The notes below the pieces were generated by a model that worked only from the letters and a program-made list of their open reading frames with translations, was not told the origin of the DNA and did not search any database. A stretch of 26,292 nt of DNA from Synergistaceae bacterium (lineage in GTDB: Bacteria > Synergistota > Synergistia > Synergistales > Aminobacteriaceae), in contig JALHFZ010000021.1 of NCBI GenBank assembly GCA_022837505.1, forward strand, positions 1 through 26,292, read 5' to 3'. Positions 1 to 6,727 of the stretch are shown piece by piece (the stretch's first letter is position 1; each line of letters begins with the position of its first letter). The position numbers were made by a program, and so were the translations under genes.

Positions 1-281
1 CCCAGGCCTGTGAGGGCGAAGGGGAGGAGAAGAAAGAGCTGCTTTTTGTCGGTGAAATTCCAGTATTTCCCCAGGGCGAAGAGGTCTCCCAGAAGGAGCA
101 GAGGGAGAACCACCCCCACGGACATGCGGGAGGGCAGGGCCATGGCCATGAGGACCACCACGAGGATGCCGATTCCGGGAAGGGCTGTCTTGGCGATGCC
201 CACGAAACTGCCCGCAGTGAGAACGATGATCCAGCCCCAGAGGGACAGGTCGACGCCGGTAAAGGATGAGAGAAAGTCCAT
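1..281 (-). CDS. TauE/SafE (TSUP) family permease, partial (N-terminal part only)
   Basis: This gene is cut by the left edge; 93 N-terminal residues are visible and no stop codon is reached. The translation from the ATG at 281 begins MDFLSSFTGVDLSLWGW and continues with two hydrophobic segments. A conserved stretch of small residues (GSFVGIAKTALPGIG, about residues 26-40) matches the first repeat of the TauE/SafE sulfite and organo-sulfonate exporter family, an inner-membrane transporter family of about 250 residues. A TATAAT at 319-324 on the minus strand could be its -10 box, but no good -35 is seen. The ribosome site is weak (AAAGGCGG). It lies just downstream of the trp terminator, so it is probably a separate transcription unit. 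The substrate cannot be told from this fragment. Confidence 0.75.
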   Translation of the reverse strand, partial: MDFLSSFTGVDLSLWGWIIVLTAGSFVGIAKTALPGIGILVVVLMAMALPSRMSVGVVLPLLLLGDLFALGKYWNFTDKKQLFLLLPFALTGL

Positions 282-329
282 GGGCAGTCCGCCTTTGTCT
301 GAAATAGGTAACCCCTTCATTATAGCCGG

Positions 330-366
330 AAAAAACCGGCACCGCTGAAGTTTCGGCGATACCGGT
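330..366 (-). terminator. Rho-independent terminator of the trp operon
   Basis: On the minus strand a 13-position stem (354-366 with 335-347, two G-U pairs, one mismatch) closes a loop of six bases and is followed by six U (330-335). It lies about 45 nt past the trpA stop. A second small perfect hairpin (368-385, GAGAGG with CCTCTC) sits between trpA and this terminator. Confidence 0.85.
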
Positions 367-408
367 TGAGAGGAGAACACCTCTCTGAAAATACTTGACT
401 CAAAGCTG

Positions 409-1212
409 CTATTTTACAAGACCTGACCCCGGTTGAAGGGAGGGTTGAAGGGAACGGAGGAAGGGGACGGCTTTTTTCTCAAGGCATTCCAGGTTCGTGC
501 CGCAGGGTTCGAGGAGGGAGATCAGAGCGCTTCCCACGACCACGCCGTCGGCGGCCTCCGCGGCCAGTCGGGCTTTTTCCGGGGAGTTCACCCCGAAGCC
601 CAGAGCGAGGGGGAGGGAGGTGATGGACCGGACCCGGTCTGTGTATTCCTTCAGGGGGGTGCCGGCATTTGCCGAATCCCCCGTGACCCCCAGAGTGGAG
701 ACGCAGTAGAGAAACCCCGAGGCCTTTTCTGCGATGGCCTTCAGCCGCTTGTCCGTGGTGTTGGGGGTCACCATGAGGATGAAGTCCATGTCTCGCTCTT
801 TCAGCAGGGACGCCAGCTCCTCCGACTGGTGGAAGGGGAGGTCCGGAACGATGACCCCGGAGACCCCCGCGGCGGCGGAATCGTCGGCGAAGGCTTCGAG
901 GCCGTAGGCGATGAGGGAGTTCATATATCCCATGAGCACCCGGGGAGCACTTATCTCCGGGGCGAGGGTTTTCAGCAGAGCGAGGATCTTTTTCAGAGTG
1001 GCTCCTCCCGAAAGGGCCCGCTGCCCCGCCTGCTGGATGACCGGGCCGTCGGCCAGGGGGTCGGAGAAGGGGATCCCCACCTCGAGAAGGTCCACTCCCT
1101 CCCGGTCGAGGAGTTTCAGCAGAAAAGCGGTGGTCTCAAGGTCTGGGTCCCCCGCCGCGAGATAGGTGATGAGGGCTTTTTTTCCCGCGAAAGCCTGTGC
1201 GATGGATGTCAT
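409..1212 (-). CDS. trpA: Tryptophan synthase alpha chain
   Basis: Cleaves indole-3-glycerol phosphate to indole and glyceraldehyde 3-phosphate; the indole is channelled to TrpB. The 267-residue protein has the normal family length and TIM-barrel landmarks. The motif LLEVGIPFSDPLADGP carries the two catalytic acids, E44 and D55 (E49 and D60 in the Salmonella enzyme). GYMNS, the VPDLP loop, and the phosphate-binding GFGVNSPEKA and VVVGSAL segments are also present. The ATG overlaps the trpB stop as ATGA, so it is translationally coupled as the last gene of the operon. The trpA frame is intact although trpB is broken. If trpB translation stops early, coupling to trpA could be weakened. Confidence 0.97.
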   Translation of the reverse strand: MTSIAQAFAGKKALITYLAAGDPDLETTAFLLKLLDREGVDLLEVGIPFSDPLADGPVIQQAGQRALSGGATLKKILALLKTLAPEISAPRVLMGYMNSLIAYGLEAFADDSAAAGVSGVIVPDLPFHQSEELASLLKERDMDFILMVTPNTTDKRLKAIAEKASGFLYCVSTLGVTGDSANAGTPLKEYTDRVRSITSLPLALGFGVNSPEKARLAAEAADGVVVGSALISLLEPCGTNLECLEKKAVPFLRSLQPSLQPGSGLVK

Positions 1213-2374
1213 GATCGTTCCTCCTTGGAAAGAGAGAGAATGGTGTCCATATCCTTGTCCCCCCGGCCGGAGAGGTTCACCAGCACGATGCAGTCCTTCG
1301 GCAGGGAGGAAGCGGTGCGGTAGACGTGGGCGAGGGCGTGGGAGCTCTCAAGGGCGGGGATGATCCCCTCGAGGCGGCAGGTGCGCCGGAAGGCTTCAAC
1401 AGCTTCGTCGTCGGTGACGGAGACATAAGAGGCCCGGCCTGTGTCGTAGAGGTGGCTGTGCTCCGGGCCGACCCCCGGATAGTCGAGCCCTGCGGAGATG
1501 GAATAGGGGGGCTGAATCTGTCCGTCGTCATCATAGAGCACGTAGGAGTAGGAGCCGTGGAGCACCCCCGGCCGTCCTCCGGCGATGGTGGCGGCGTGCT
1601 TTCCCGTCTCCACCCCCATCCCCCCCGCCTCCACGCCGATTTCACGAAGGCATGGAAGATCCCCATGGCGTTGCTTCCTCCCCCCACGCAGGCGATCACC
1701 TGGTCGGGAAGGCGCCCTTCCTTTTCGAGGATCTGCGCTCGCGCCTCGATGCCGATGACCTTCTGAAACTCCCGCACCATCAGTGGGTAAGGGTGCGGCC
1801 CCATCACTGAACCGATGACGTAGAAGGAATCCTCCACGTTGGTGACCCAGTCCCGGATGGCCTCGTTCACGGCGTCCTTGAGGGTACCCGTTCCGGAGGT
1901 GACGGAAATTACTTTAGCACCGAGGAGGTCCATCCGGTCCACGTTGGGCGCCTGCCTGCGGATGTCCTCCTCCCCCATGTAGACGACGCACTCCAGGCCG
2001 AAGAGGGCTGCAGCCGTGGCTGTGGCGACGCCGTGCTGCCCCGCCCCCGTCTCGGCGATGATCCGCTTCTTTCCCATGCGCTTCGCCAGCAGCACCTGTC
2101 CGAGGGCGTTGTTGATCTTGTGGGCTCCCGTGTGGTTCAGATCCTCCCGTTTCAGGTAGATCTTCGCTCCTCCCAGGGCCTTTGTCATCCTGGAGGCGAA
2201 GTAGAGGGGGGTGGGTCGTCCGTCATAGTCCCTCAGAAGGGTGAGGAGCTCCTCCCCGAAGGAGGAGTCCGTGGCGCTTGCAAGAAAGGCCTCCTCCAGT
2301 TCGTCCAGGGCAGGGATGAGCGTCTCAGGAACATACTGCCCTCCGAAGGGGCCGAAGTACATGGATGTCTTCAT
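1209..2374 (-). pseudogene. trpB: Tryptophan synthase beta chain, interrupted by a frameshifting deletion
   Basis: TrpB is the PLP enzyme that joins indole to serine to make tryptophan. The reading frame from the ATG at 2374 encodes a normal N-terminal part: FGPFGGQYVPE, the PLP-lysine motif HTGAHKINN, GAGQHGVATA and the cofactor-phosphate loop GGGSNAMGIF. At 1640-1642 it leaves the TrpB frame after FHAFVK. The rest of TrpB, from IGVEAGG to the stop at 1209, continues in another frame and is well conserved (YSISAGLDYPGVGPEHS, LEGIIPALESSHA, VNLSGRGDKD). Homologues such as the Thermotoga and Salmonella enzymes have about seven residues between FV/FI and IGVE. This fits a loss of about 19 nt. 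No other damage is visible, so it is either a very recent mutation or an assembly error. If read on, the broken frame would give a chimeric tail ending at 1277. Confidence 0.9.
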
Positions 2375-3006
2375 GAATGGCGTCTCCTTTCAAATCGATC
2401 GAATTCCCGCACCGCCTCGAGGGCGGCGGCGAGTCGTGCTCTGTTTTTGATGCCGGGGACGGGTTCCACCCCGCTGTTCAGGTCGACCCCGAAGGGGCGA
2501 ACCTTTTCGAGGGCCTCCCGGAGGTTGGAGGGTCCGAGCCCTCCGGCGAGGAAAAAGGGGCGGGAAAAAGTCCTCCCCTGAAGGAGGGAATGGTCGAAAG
2601 TCCTCCCCTTTTCGAGGTTTATTTTTCTGCTGTCCAGCAGGAGCATCTCTCCCCCTTCGTATGCCGAGGCCCGGTCCAGATCGTCCTCTCCTTCAACGGA
2701 GAAGGCCTTGATGGTGCGGAGGGAGCACCCCCTCAGAAGGTCTGGTTCTTCCGAACCGTGGAACTGGATGCAGTCGAAGGCCCCGCTCCCCACCGCCCGG
2801 GCGATTTCCTCTTCGTCCGGATCCTTCATCACCGCCACCCGGCAGACCGGAGGGGGGACGAGTTTGCCGAGGAAGGCCGCTTTTTCCAGGGAGAGGGTCC
2901 TGGGGCTTCCGGGGGCGAGGAGAAAACCGAGGGCCGAAACCCCCAGCCCCACGGCGGCGGCCATATCCTCCTCCCGGGTGATTCCGCAGACCTTGACGAA
3001 GGTCAT
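2371..3006 (-). CDS. trpF: Phosphoribosylanthranilate isomerase
   Basis: Third step of tryptophan synthesis from anthranilate: Amadori isomerisation of phosphoribosylanthranilate to CdRP. The start is set at the ATG at 3006, which overlaps the trpC stop (ATGA) and gives MTFVKVCGITREED. The open frame extends 38 codons further upstream inside trpC but has no family similarity there. The 211 residues have the catalytic cysteine C7 in KVCGIT and a matching acid D125 in LLLDS. The usual Gly-rich DxxxxGGTGxxF stretch is changed here to DSRKINLEKGRTF, a moderate departure from the consensus. FLAGGL and GVDLNSGVE follow as in the family. The stop overlaps the trpB ATG. Confidence 0.95.
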   Translation of the reverse strand: MTFVKVCGITREEDMAAAVGLGVSALGFLLAPGSPRTLSLEKAAFLGKLVPPPVCRVAVMKDPDEEEIARAVGSGAFDCIQFHGSEEPDLLRGCSLRTIKAFSVEGEDDLDRASAYEGGEMLLLDSRKINLEKGRTFDHSLLQGRTFSRPFFLAGGLGPSNLREALEKVRPFGVDLNSGVEPVPGIKNRARLAAALEAVREFDRFERRRHS

Positions 3007-3764
3007 GCCGCTCTTCCCCTTCCGGCTCTCTTGAAGGCCCGGAGAGAGGCGGCCGGGTTTTCCGACCGCATGAGGGCCTCCCCCACGAGGACGGCGTCCA
3101 CGCCGAGCCCGGCCAGCCATGCAGCGTCCGCCTCGCTCGTCACCCCGCTCTCGGAGATCACCAGCGGACGGTGTGCTCCGGCGAGGGGTGTCAAACGATT
3201 CAGAAGGCGCTCCGTGGTGCGGAGGTCCACGGAGAAGTCATCGAGATTGCGGTTGTTGATCCCGAGGAGGGTGGGTTCCAGGTCGAGGACGCTTTCCAGC
3301 TCCTCCTCCGTATGTACTTCAACGATGGCCTCGAGCCCCAGCGTCCGGGTGAGCTTCAGAAGGGCCTTCAGCCGCGCCTTCCCGAGGACCGCGGCAATGA
3401 GCAGAAGGGCGTCGGCTCCGAGAAAGAGGCTTTCGTAGACCTGAATTTCCGCAAGGATGAAATCCTTTCTCAGAAGGGGCAAAGAGGTATTTCCCCGGAG
3501 GAGGCGGAAGTCCTCCCCGCTTCCTCCGAAGAAGACCCTGTCGGTGAGGATGGAGACCGCGTCCGCCCCCCCCTCTTCGTAGAGTCGGAGCTGAGCACGG
3601 GGGTCCACCCTGCCGTTGATGATCCCTTTGCTGGGGGATGCCCGCTTGATCTCCCCGATGACGGACAGCCCCTTCTTCCTGACGGCATCCGACAGGCCCG
3701 TTCTCGGGGTGACGAGCTCTTCCACTTCCCGGTGCTTGTTCGCTACCATGCGGTCGAGGATCAT
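3003..3764 (-). CDS. trpC: Indole-3-glycerol-phosphate synthase
   Basis: Closes the indole ring: CdRP to indole-3-glycerol phosphate with loss of CO2 and water. The protein has 253 residues, a single-domain TrpC not fused to TrpF. Visible family motifs are the N-terminal MVANKHREVEEL helix, VIGEIKRASPSKG (catalytic Lys and substrate Ser), LLRKDFI (general-acid Lys), IVEVHTEEE (catalytic Glu), GINNRNL and ISESGV. The ribosome site is AAGGGAGG, about 6 nt before the ATG, with a 25-nt gap after trpD. It overlaps trpF by ATGA. Confidence 0.97.
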   Translation of the reverse strand: MILDRMVANKHREVEELVTPRTGLSDAVRKKGLSVIGEIKRASPSKGIINGRVDPRAQLRLYEEGGADAVSILTDRVFFGGSGEDFRLLRGNTSLPLLRKDFILAEIQVYESLFLGADALLLIAAVLGKARLKALLKLTRTLGLEAIVEVHTEEELESVLDLEPTLLGINNRNLDDFSVDLRTTERLLNRLTPLAGAHRPLVISESGVTSEADAAWLAGLGVDAVLVGEALMRSENPAASLRAFKRAGRGRAA

Positions 3765-3789
3765 GATCTTCCCTCCCTTGTCTCTTTAG

Positions 3790-4824
3790 TTACGCCGATT
3801 GAAGAATTCGCGCCTGCGGCCGGGAAAAGGCCCGGAGCTTCTCCAGAATTCCCGCCGCCCTGCCCGAGTCGATGCTCTCCTCCGCCAGAGCGGCCCCTTC
3901 CCTCCACCCCCTCGCCTGACCGGAGGTGAGAAAGACCGCCGCAGCGTTGAAGACCACCACATCCCGGGGAGCTCCCCTTTCCCCCGAGAGAACACCCTCG
4001 ATCAAGGCTGCGTTCTTCCGGGCGCTTCCCCCCTTCACCGACTCCCCTCCCCGGGAGGAAAGGCCCGCGTCCTCGGGGGATACAAAATCCTCCCGCACCC
4101 CCCTCTCCGTGAAGAAGGCCACCCTGTTCGGACCGCCCAGGGAGAGTTCGTCGAACCCGCCGTGCCCCGCGATCACCATCCCCTGCTTCCGGCCGAGGGT
4201 CCTGAGGACCTCCGCGAGAAGGGCGGGGAGGGAGGGATCGAAGACCCCCATGACCTGATGGGTGAGGGGGGCGGGGTTGAGAAGGGGGCCGAGGATATTG
4301 AAAAGGGTTCTCACCCCCAGGGTCTTCCGAACCTCCGCCACGTTCCGCAGAATCGGGTGAAAATGGGGGGCGAAGAGGAGGACGAGCCCAGTCTCCTTGA
4401 GGCAGCGGGAAGCCTCCTCCGGCGAAGATGGCAGAGGGGCGCCCAGGGCCTCGGCCACGTCGGCGCTGCCGCACTCGCTGGACACGGAGCGGTTGCCGTG
4501 CTTCGCCATGGGGATCCCTCCTCCCGCCGCCACGAAGGCCGCCGCCGTGGAGATATTGAAGGACCCCGTGCAGTCCCCACCCGTTCCGCAATTGTCCATA
4601 AGAAGGGAATGGGTCGAGGGAACGGCATTGGCTTTCCGGAGAAGGAGCCGGACGGCCCCGGTGATCTCCTCAGGGGTTTCTCCCCGGGCCCGCAGGGCCG
4701 CAAGAAAAGCCGCCACCTGAAGGGGAGGGACCGCTTCCTCGAGAAGGGCCTCCATGGCCTCCTCCATCTCTCGTTCCGTGAGCGAATTGCCTTCCATTGC
4801 CTGAATGAGCCGTGCTTTGAACAT
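3790..4824 (-). CDS. trpD: Anthranilate phosphoribosyltransferase
   Basis: Transfers phosphoribose from PRPP to anthranilate. The start at 4824 (MFKARLIQAMEG) is preferred because of the GAGGAGGG ribosome site. The open frame runs 42 codons further upstream, but that part lies inside the attenuator hairpins. The 344 residues match stand-alone TrpD: the helical N-domain with LTEREMEEAMEALL, the PRPP loop CGTGGDCTGSFNIST, KHGNRSVSS, and FNILGPLLNPA. There is no glutamine amidotransferase (TrpG) domain fused to it. It is the first structural gene of the operon, so expression of the whole operon depends on reading through the leader region 4845-5056. The anthranilate synthase genes trpE and trpG are not in the window. 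Confidence 0.97.
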   Translation of the reverse strand: MFKARLIQAMEGNSLTEREMEEAMEALLEEAVPPLQVAAFLAALRARGETPEEITGAVRLLLRKANAVPSTHSLLMDNCGTGGDCTGSFNISTAAAFVAAGGGIPMAKHGNRSVSSECGSADVAEALGAPLPSSPEEASRCLKETGLVLLFAPHFHPILRNVAEVRKTLGVRTLFNILGPLLNPAPLTHQVMGVFDPSLPALLAEVLRTLGRKQGMVIAGHGGFDELSLGGPNRVAFFTERGVREDFVSPEDAGLSSRGGESVKGGSARKNAALIEGVLSGERGAPRDVVVFNAAAVFLTSGQARGWREGAALAEESIDSGRAAGILEKLRAFSRPQARILQSA

Positions 4825-4844
4825 GAAGTAAACCCTCCTCAGGG

Positions 4845-4893
4845 AAAAAAATAAACAGGGGGGAGAGAAACCCTTTCGGCTTCTCTCCCCCCT
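4845..4893 (-). terminator. Second terminator-like hairpin before trpD
   Basis: A perfect 13-bp GC-rich stem (4881-4893 with 4857-4869) is followed on the minus strand by TGTTTATTTTTTT (4845-4856). It lies after the attenuator terminator and just before the trpD ribosome site. It has the form of a full rho-independent terminator, which is unexpected between a leader and its operon. Confidence 0.75.
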
Positions 4894-4906
4894 GCTGCGA
4901 GGATAC

Positions 4907-4953
4907 AAAAAAGCCGTGGATGAAGATCCCTTTTCGGGACCTGCCTCCACGGC
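4907..4953 (-). terminator. trp attenuator terminator
   Basis: The minus strand reads GCCGTGGA (4946-4953), an inner GGTCCC/GGGATC hairpin, then TCCACGGC (4913-4920) and six U (4907-4912). Its 5' arm overlaps the sequence that can pair instead with the antiterminator strand at 5000-5008. Confidence 0.85.
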
Positions 4954-4999
4954 CTTAAAGAACGCGTTTTTTTACTCTATCGCGGTCTTCAGGGACTCA

Positions 5000-5022
5000 G
5001 GCGGCAGGCATCTACGCCCGCC
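5000..5022 (-). promoter_or_regulatory. trp attenuator: pause hairpin and antiterminator strand
   Basis: On the RNA, GGCGGGC (5016-5022, overlapping the end of the Trp codon run and the stop region) can pair with GCCUGCC (5003-5009, one G-U) as the 1:2 hairpin. The strand CCTGCCGCC (5000-5008) can alternatively pair with GGAGGCAGG (4940-4948, one mismatch), which is part of the 5' side of the terminator. This is the three-way choice expected of ribosome-controlled attenuation. When ribosomes stall at the Trp codons, the 1:2 hairpin is blocked, 2:3 pairing forms and the terminator is broken. The pairings were worked out by eye. Confidence 0.8.
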
Positions 5023-5056
5023 ACCACCAATTTTGAAGTAAGAAATTACGAACCAT
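5012..5056 (-). CDS. trpL: trp operon leader peptide (three consecutive Trp codons)
   Basis: A 14-codon ORF reads MVRNFLLQNWWWRA and ends in TAG. GGGAGG lies 8 nt before the ATG and the promoter -10 box is about 30 nt upstream. Three tandem TGG codons at 5021-5029 are the sensor: a ribosome short of charged tRNA-Trp stalls there and switches the downstream RNA structure. The pause hairpin begins within the last sense codons. The same DNA is covered by a longer open frame (4972-5268) in another phase, which I take to be chance. Confidence 0.88.
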   Translation of the reverse strand: MVRNFLLQNWWWRA

Positions 5057-5086
5057 GCAAACTGCCTCCCGGTTTCGATTGGAGAG

Positions 5087-5115
5087 AAAATACCATGCTT
5101 GGCCCGTTCTGTCAA
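5087..5115 (-). promoter_or_regulatory. Promoter of the trp operon
   Basis: On the minus strand TTGACA (5110-5115) and TATTTT (5087-5092) are separated by exactly 17 nt. This is a near-consensus sigma-70 type promoter. It would start transcription near 5080, about 24 nt before the leader peptide ATG. Confidence 0.8.
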
Positions 5116-5227
5116 CAGGGGAAAATTTTTTGTGTGGTCGGACTGCGATAAAGTCATCTCAAAGTGGGACAGGAAAAATGTCACCCCGCAGGGGAATCCC
5201 CTGGAAATATGGTGGTCGGGGTGAGAG

Positions 5228-5265
5228 AAAAAACCGTCGGTGAGAAAGGTTCTTCCCACCGACGG
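5228..5265 (-). terminator. Rho-independent terminator after the decarboxylase gene
   Basis: A 9-bp perfect stem CCGTCGGTG/CACCGACGG (5257-5265 with 5234-5242) is followed by six U on the minus strand. It lies about 30 nt past the decarboxylase stop and separates that operon from the trp promoter. Confidence 0.88.
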
Positions 5266-5296
5266 CATGAAAAATCTGTTTTGAAAAAGTGTTTGA

Positions 5297-6727
5297 TCAG
5301 GCAGGGGGCTGATTGGTCCCCGCCAGAACCCTCCGGATGGCCTCGGCAGAGATGCGGATGTCCGTATCCGTGGTGGACCAGTTGGAGACGGAGATTCGCA
5401 TCACAGGACGCCCCTTCCAGAGGCTTCCTCCCGCCCAGCAGGTCCCCTCTTTCTGGATCGCCGCCATCACGAGGGGGGTGAAGGTCCCGTCGTCCGCTTT
5501 TCCGGCGGGGAGGAACTCCACGAGGACCTGGTTCAGCACCACGTCGTTTAGAATGCGAATGGAGGGATCTTCCTGCAGCAGGGAGGCCATGAGACGGGCC
5601 TGGCGGCAGTTCCGCTCCACGAGTTCCCTGAGGCTCTGCTTTCCCAGGGATTTGAGCCCGCAGTAGAGGGGAAAGGCCCGGGCGCGGCGGGAGGATTCGG
5701 GAACCCACTGGCTCGGGTCCCGGACTTCGCCGGGGGCGGCTATGTAATAGGGGGCGTTCAGGGCCATGGACGCCCGGTGGGCCGCCGGATGGCGGACGAT
5801 GGCCAACCCCGAATCGTAGGGGACGTTCAGCCACTTGTGGGCGTCCGTCGCCCAGGAGTCCGCCAGTTCCATCCCCTTCGTGTGGGAGTTCAGTTCGCTC
5901 AGCAGCTTTCCCCAGAGACCGAAGGCTCCGTCCACGTGAACCCATGCCCCCTTCTCCTGTGCCAGGGGGATGAGGTCGGCGCAGGGGTCGAAGGCGCCGG
6001 AGTTGACGTTCCCCGCCTGGAGGCAGAGGATGGCGGGGCCGGAGATCTTTTCCAGGGTTTCTTTGGCTGCCCCGAGCTCCATTCGCCCCTGGGCGTCTCC
6101 GGGAAGGCGGACCACATTCTTCGTCCCCAGTCCGAGCATCCGGAGGGCGACGAAGAGGGTGGCGTGGGCTTCCTCCCCGGCGAGTACCGTGACTTCCGGG
6201 GCTCCTCGAAGCCCCTCCTCCTCCACATTCCACCCCGTCTTTCTGAACACCTCATGCCGGGCGGCGGCTAGGCAGGTGAAATTGGCCATCTGGCACCCTG
6301 TGACGAAGCCCACGGAGCATTCCGGGGGGAAATCGAGCAGATCGAGGATCCATGAGGCGACAACCTCCTCCGTCGCGGCCGCGGCCGGTGAGGCGATGGC
6401 GAGGACAGCATTCTGGTCCCAGGCGGAGGTGAGCCAGTCGGCCGCGAGGCTCGCCGGAAGGGCTCCTCCCGTGACGAAGCCGAAATACCGCGGCCCGGGG
6501 GAGGCGACGAGGCCGGGGGTGGCCCCCTCAGCAAAGGCCTCCACCACCTGGGCGGGGTCCGCTCCCCTCTCGGAAAGGGGGCCGCCGAGGGTTGTGCGCA
6601 GCTCCTCAACTCCGGAAGCCCCTTTCACCGGGCGATCGGGGAGGGAGGTGAGCCATCGGGCGGCCAGGGAGGCCGTTTTGTCGATGAGTTTTTCGTATGT
6701 TCCGGAGGGGTTCTTCTTCTCCATCAT
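5297..6727 (-). CDS. PLP-dependent group II amino acid decarboxylase (aromatic/glutamate decarboxylase-like)
   Basis: Removes CO2 from an amino acid; the substrate is not determined here. The 476-residue protein has the group II decarboxylase fold. GFVTGCQMANFTCLAAARH is the glycine-rich cofactor loop. GEEAHATLFVAL carries the ring-stacking His (H188), and HVDGAFGLWG carries the Asp that contacts the PLP nitrogen (D266). TDAHKWLNVPYD holds the Schiff-base lysine (K298). The start at 6727 overlaps the nitrilase stop as ATGA; a second ATG follows immediately at 6724 and could be used instead. An upstream in-frame start at 6748 would overlap the nitrilase gene further. Its place next to nitrilase and near the trp operon suggests, but does not prove, an aromatic substrate such as tryptophan or tyrosine. 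Annotations as aspartate or tyrosine decarboxylase are possible alternatives. Confidence 0.85.
   Translation of the reverse strand: MMEKKNPSGTYEKLIDKTASLAARWLTSLPDRPVKGASGVEELRTTLGGPLSERGADPAQVVEAFAEGATPGLVASPGPRYFGFVTGGALPASLAADWLTSAWDQNAVLAIASPAAAATEEVVASWILDLLDFPPECSVGFVTGCQMANFTCLAAARHEVFRKTGWNVEEEGLRGAPEVTVLAGEEAHATLFVALRMLGLGTKNVVRLPGDAQGRMELGAAKETLEKISGPAILCLQAGNVNSGAFDPCADLIPLAQEKGAWVHVDGAFGLWGKLLSELNSHTKGMELADSWATDAHKWLNVPYDSGLAIVRHPAAHRASMALNAPYYIAAPGEVRDPSQWVPESSRRARAFPLYCGLKSLGKQSLRELVERNCRQARLMASLLQEDPSIRILNDVVLNQVLVEFLPAGKADDGTFTPLVMAAIQKEGTCWAGGSLWKGRPVMRISVSNWSTTDTDIRISAEAIRRVLAGTNQPPA

Noticed and set aside
10..348. Plus-strand open frame of 112 codons at the left edge
   Set aside because: It is basic and low-complexity, has no family resemblance, and lies opposite the clear TauE/SafE coding frame and the trp terminator.
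1209..1634. A separate small gene beginning at 1634
   Set aside because: Its whole length is the C-terminal part of TrpB in a shifted frame; it is a fragment of the broken gene, not an independent protein.
1640..1642. Programmed ribosomal frameshifting in trpB
   Set aside because: There is no slippery heptamer or downstream structure that I can see, and about seven conserved residues would still be missing from the product.
4972..5268. Minus-strand 98-codon open frame over the trp promoter and leader
   Set aside because: It starts inside the upstream gene's terminator and spans the trp promoter, so it would not be transcribed as a unit. The 14-codon leader ORF with its own ribosome site explains the region.
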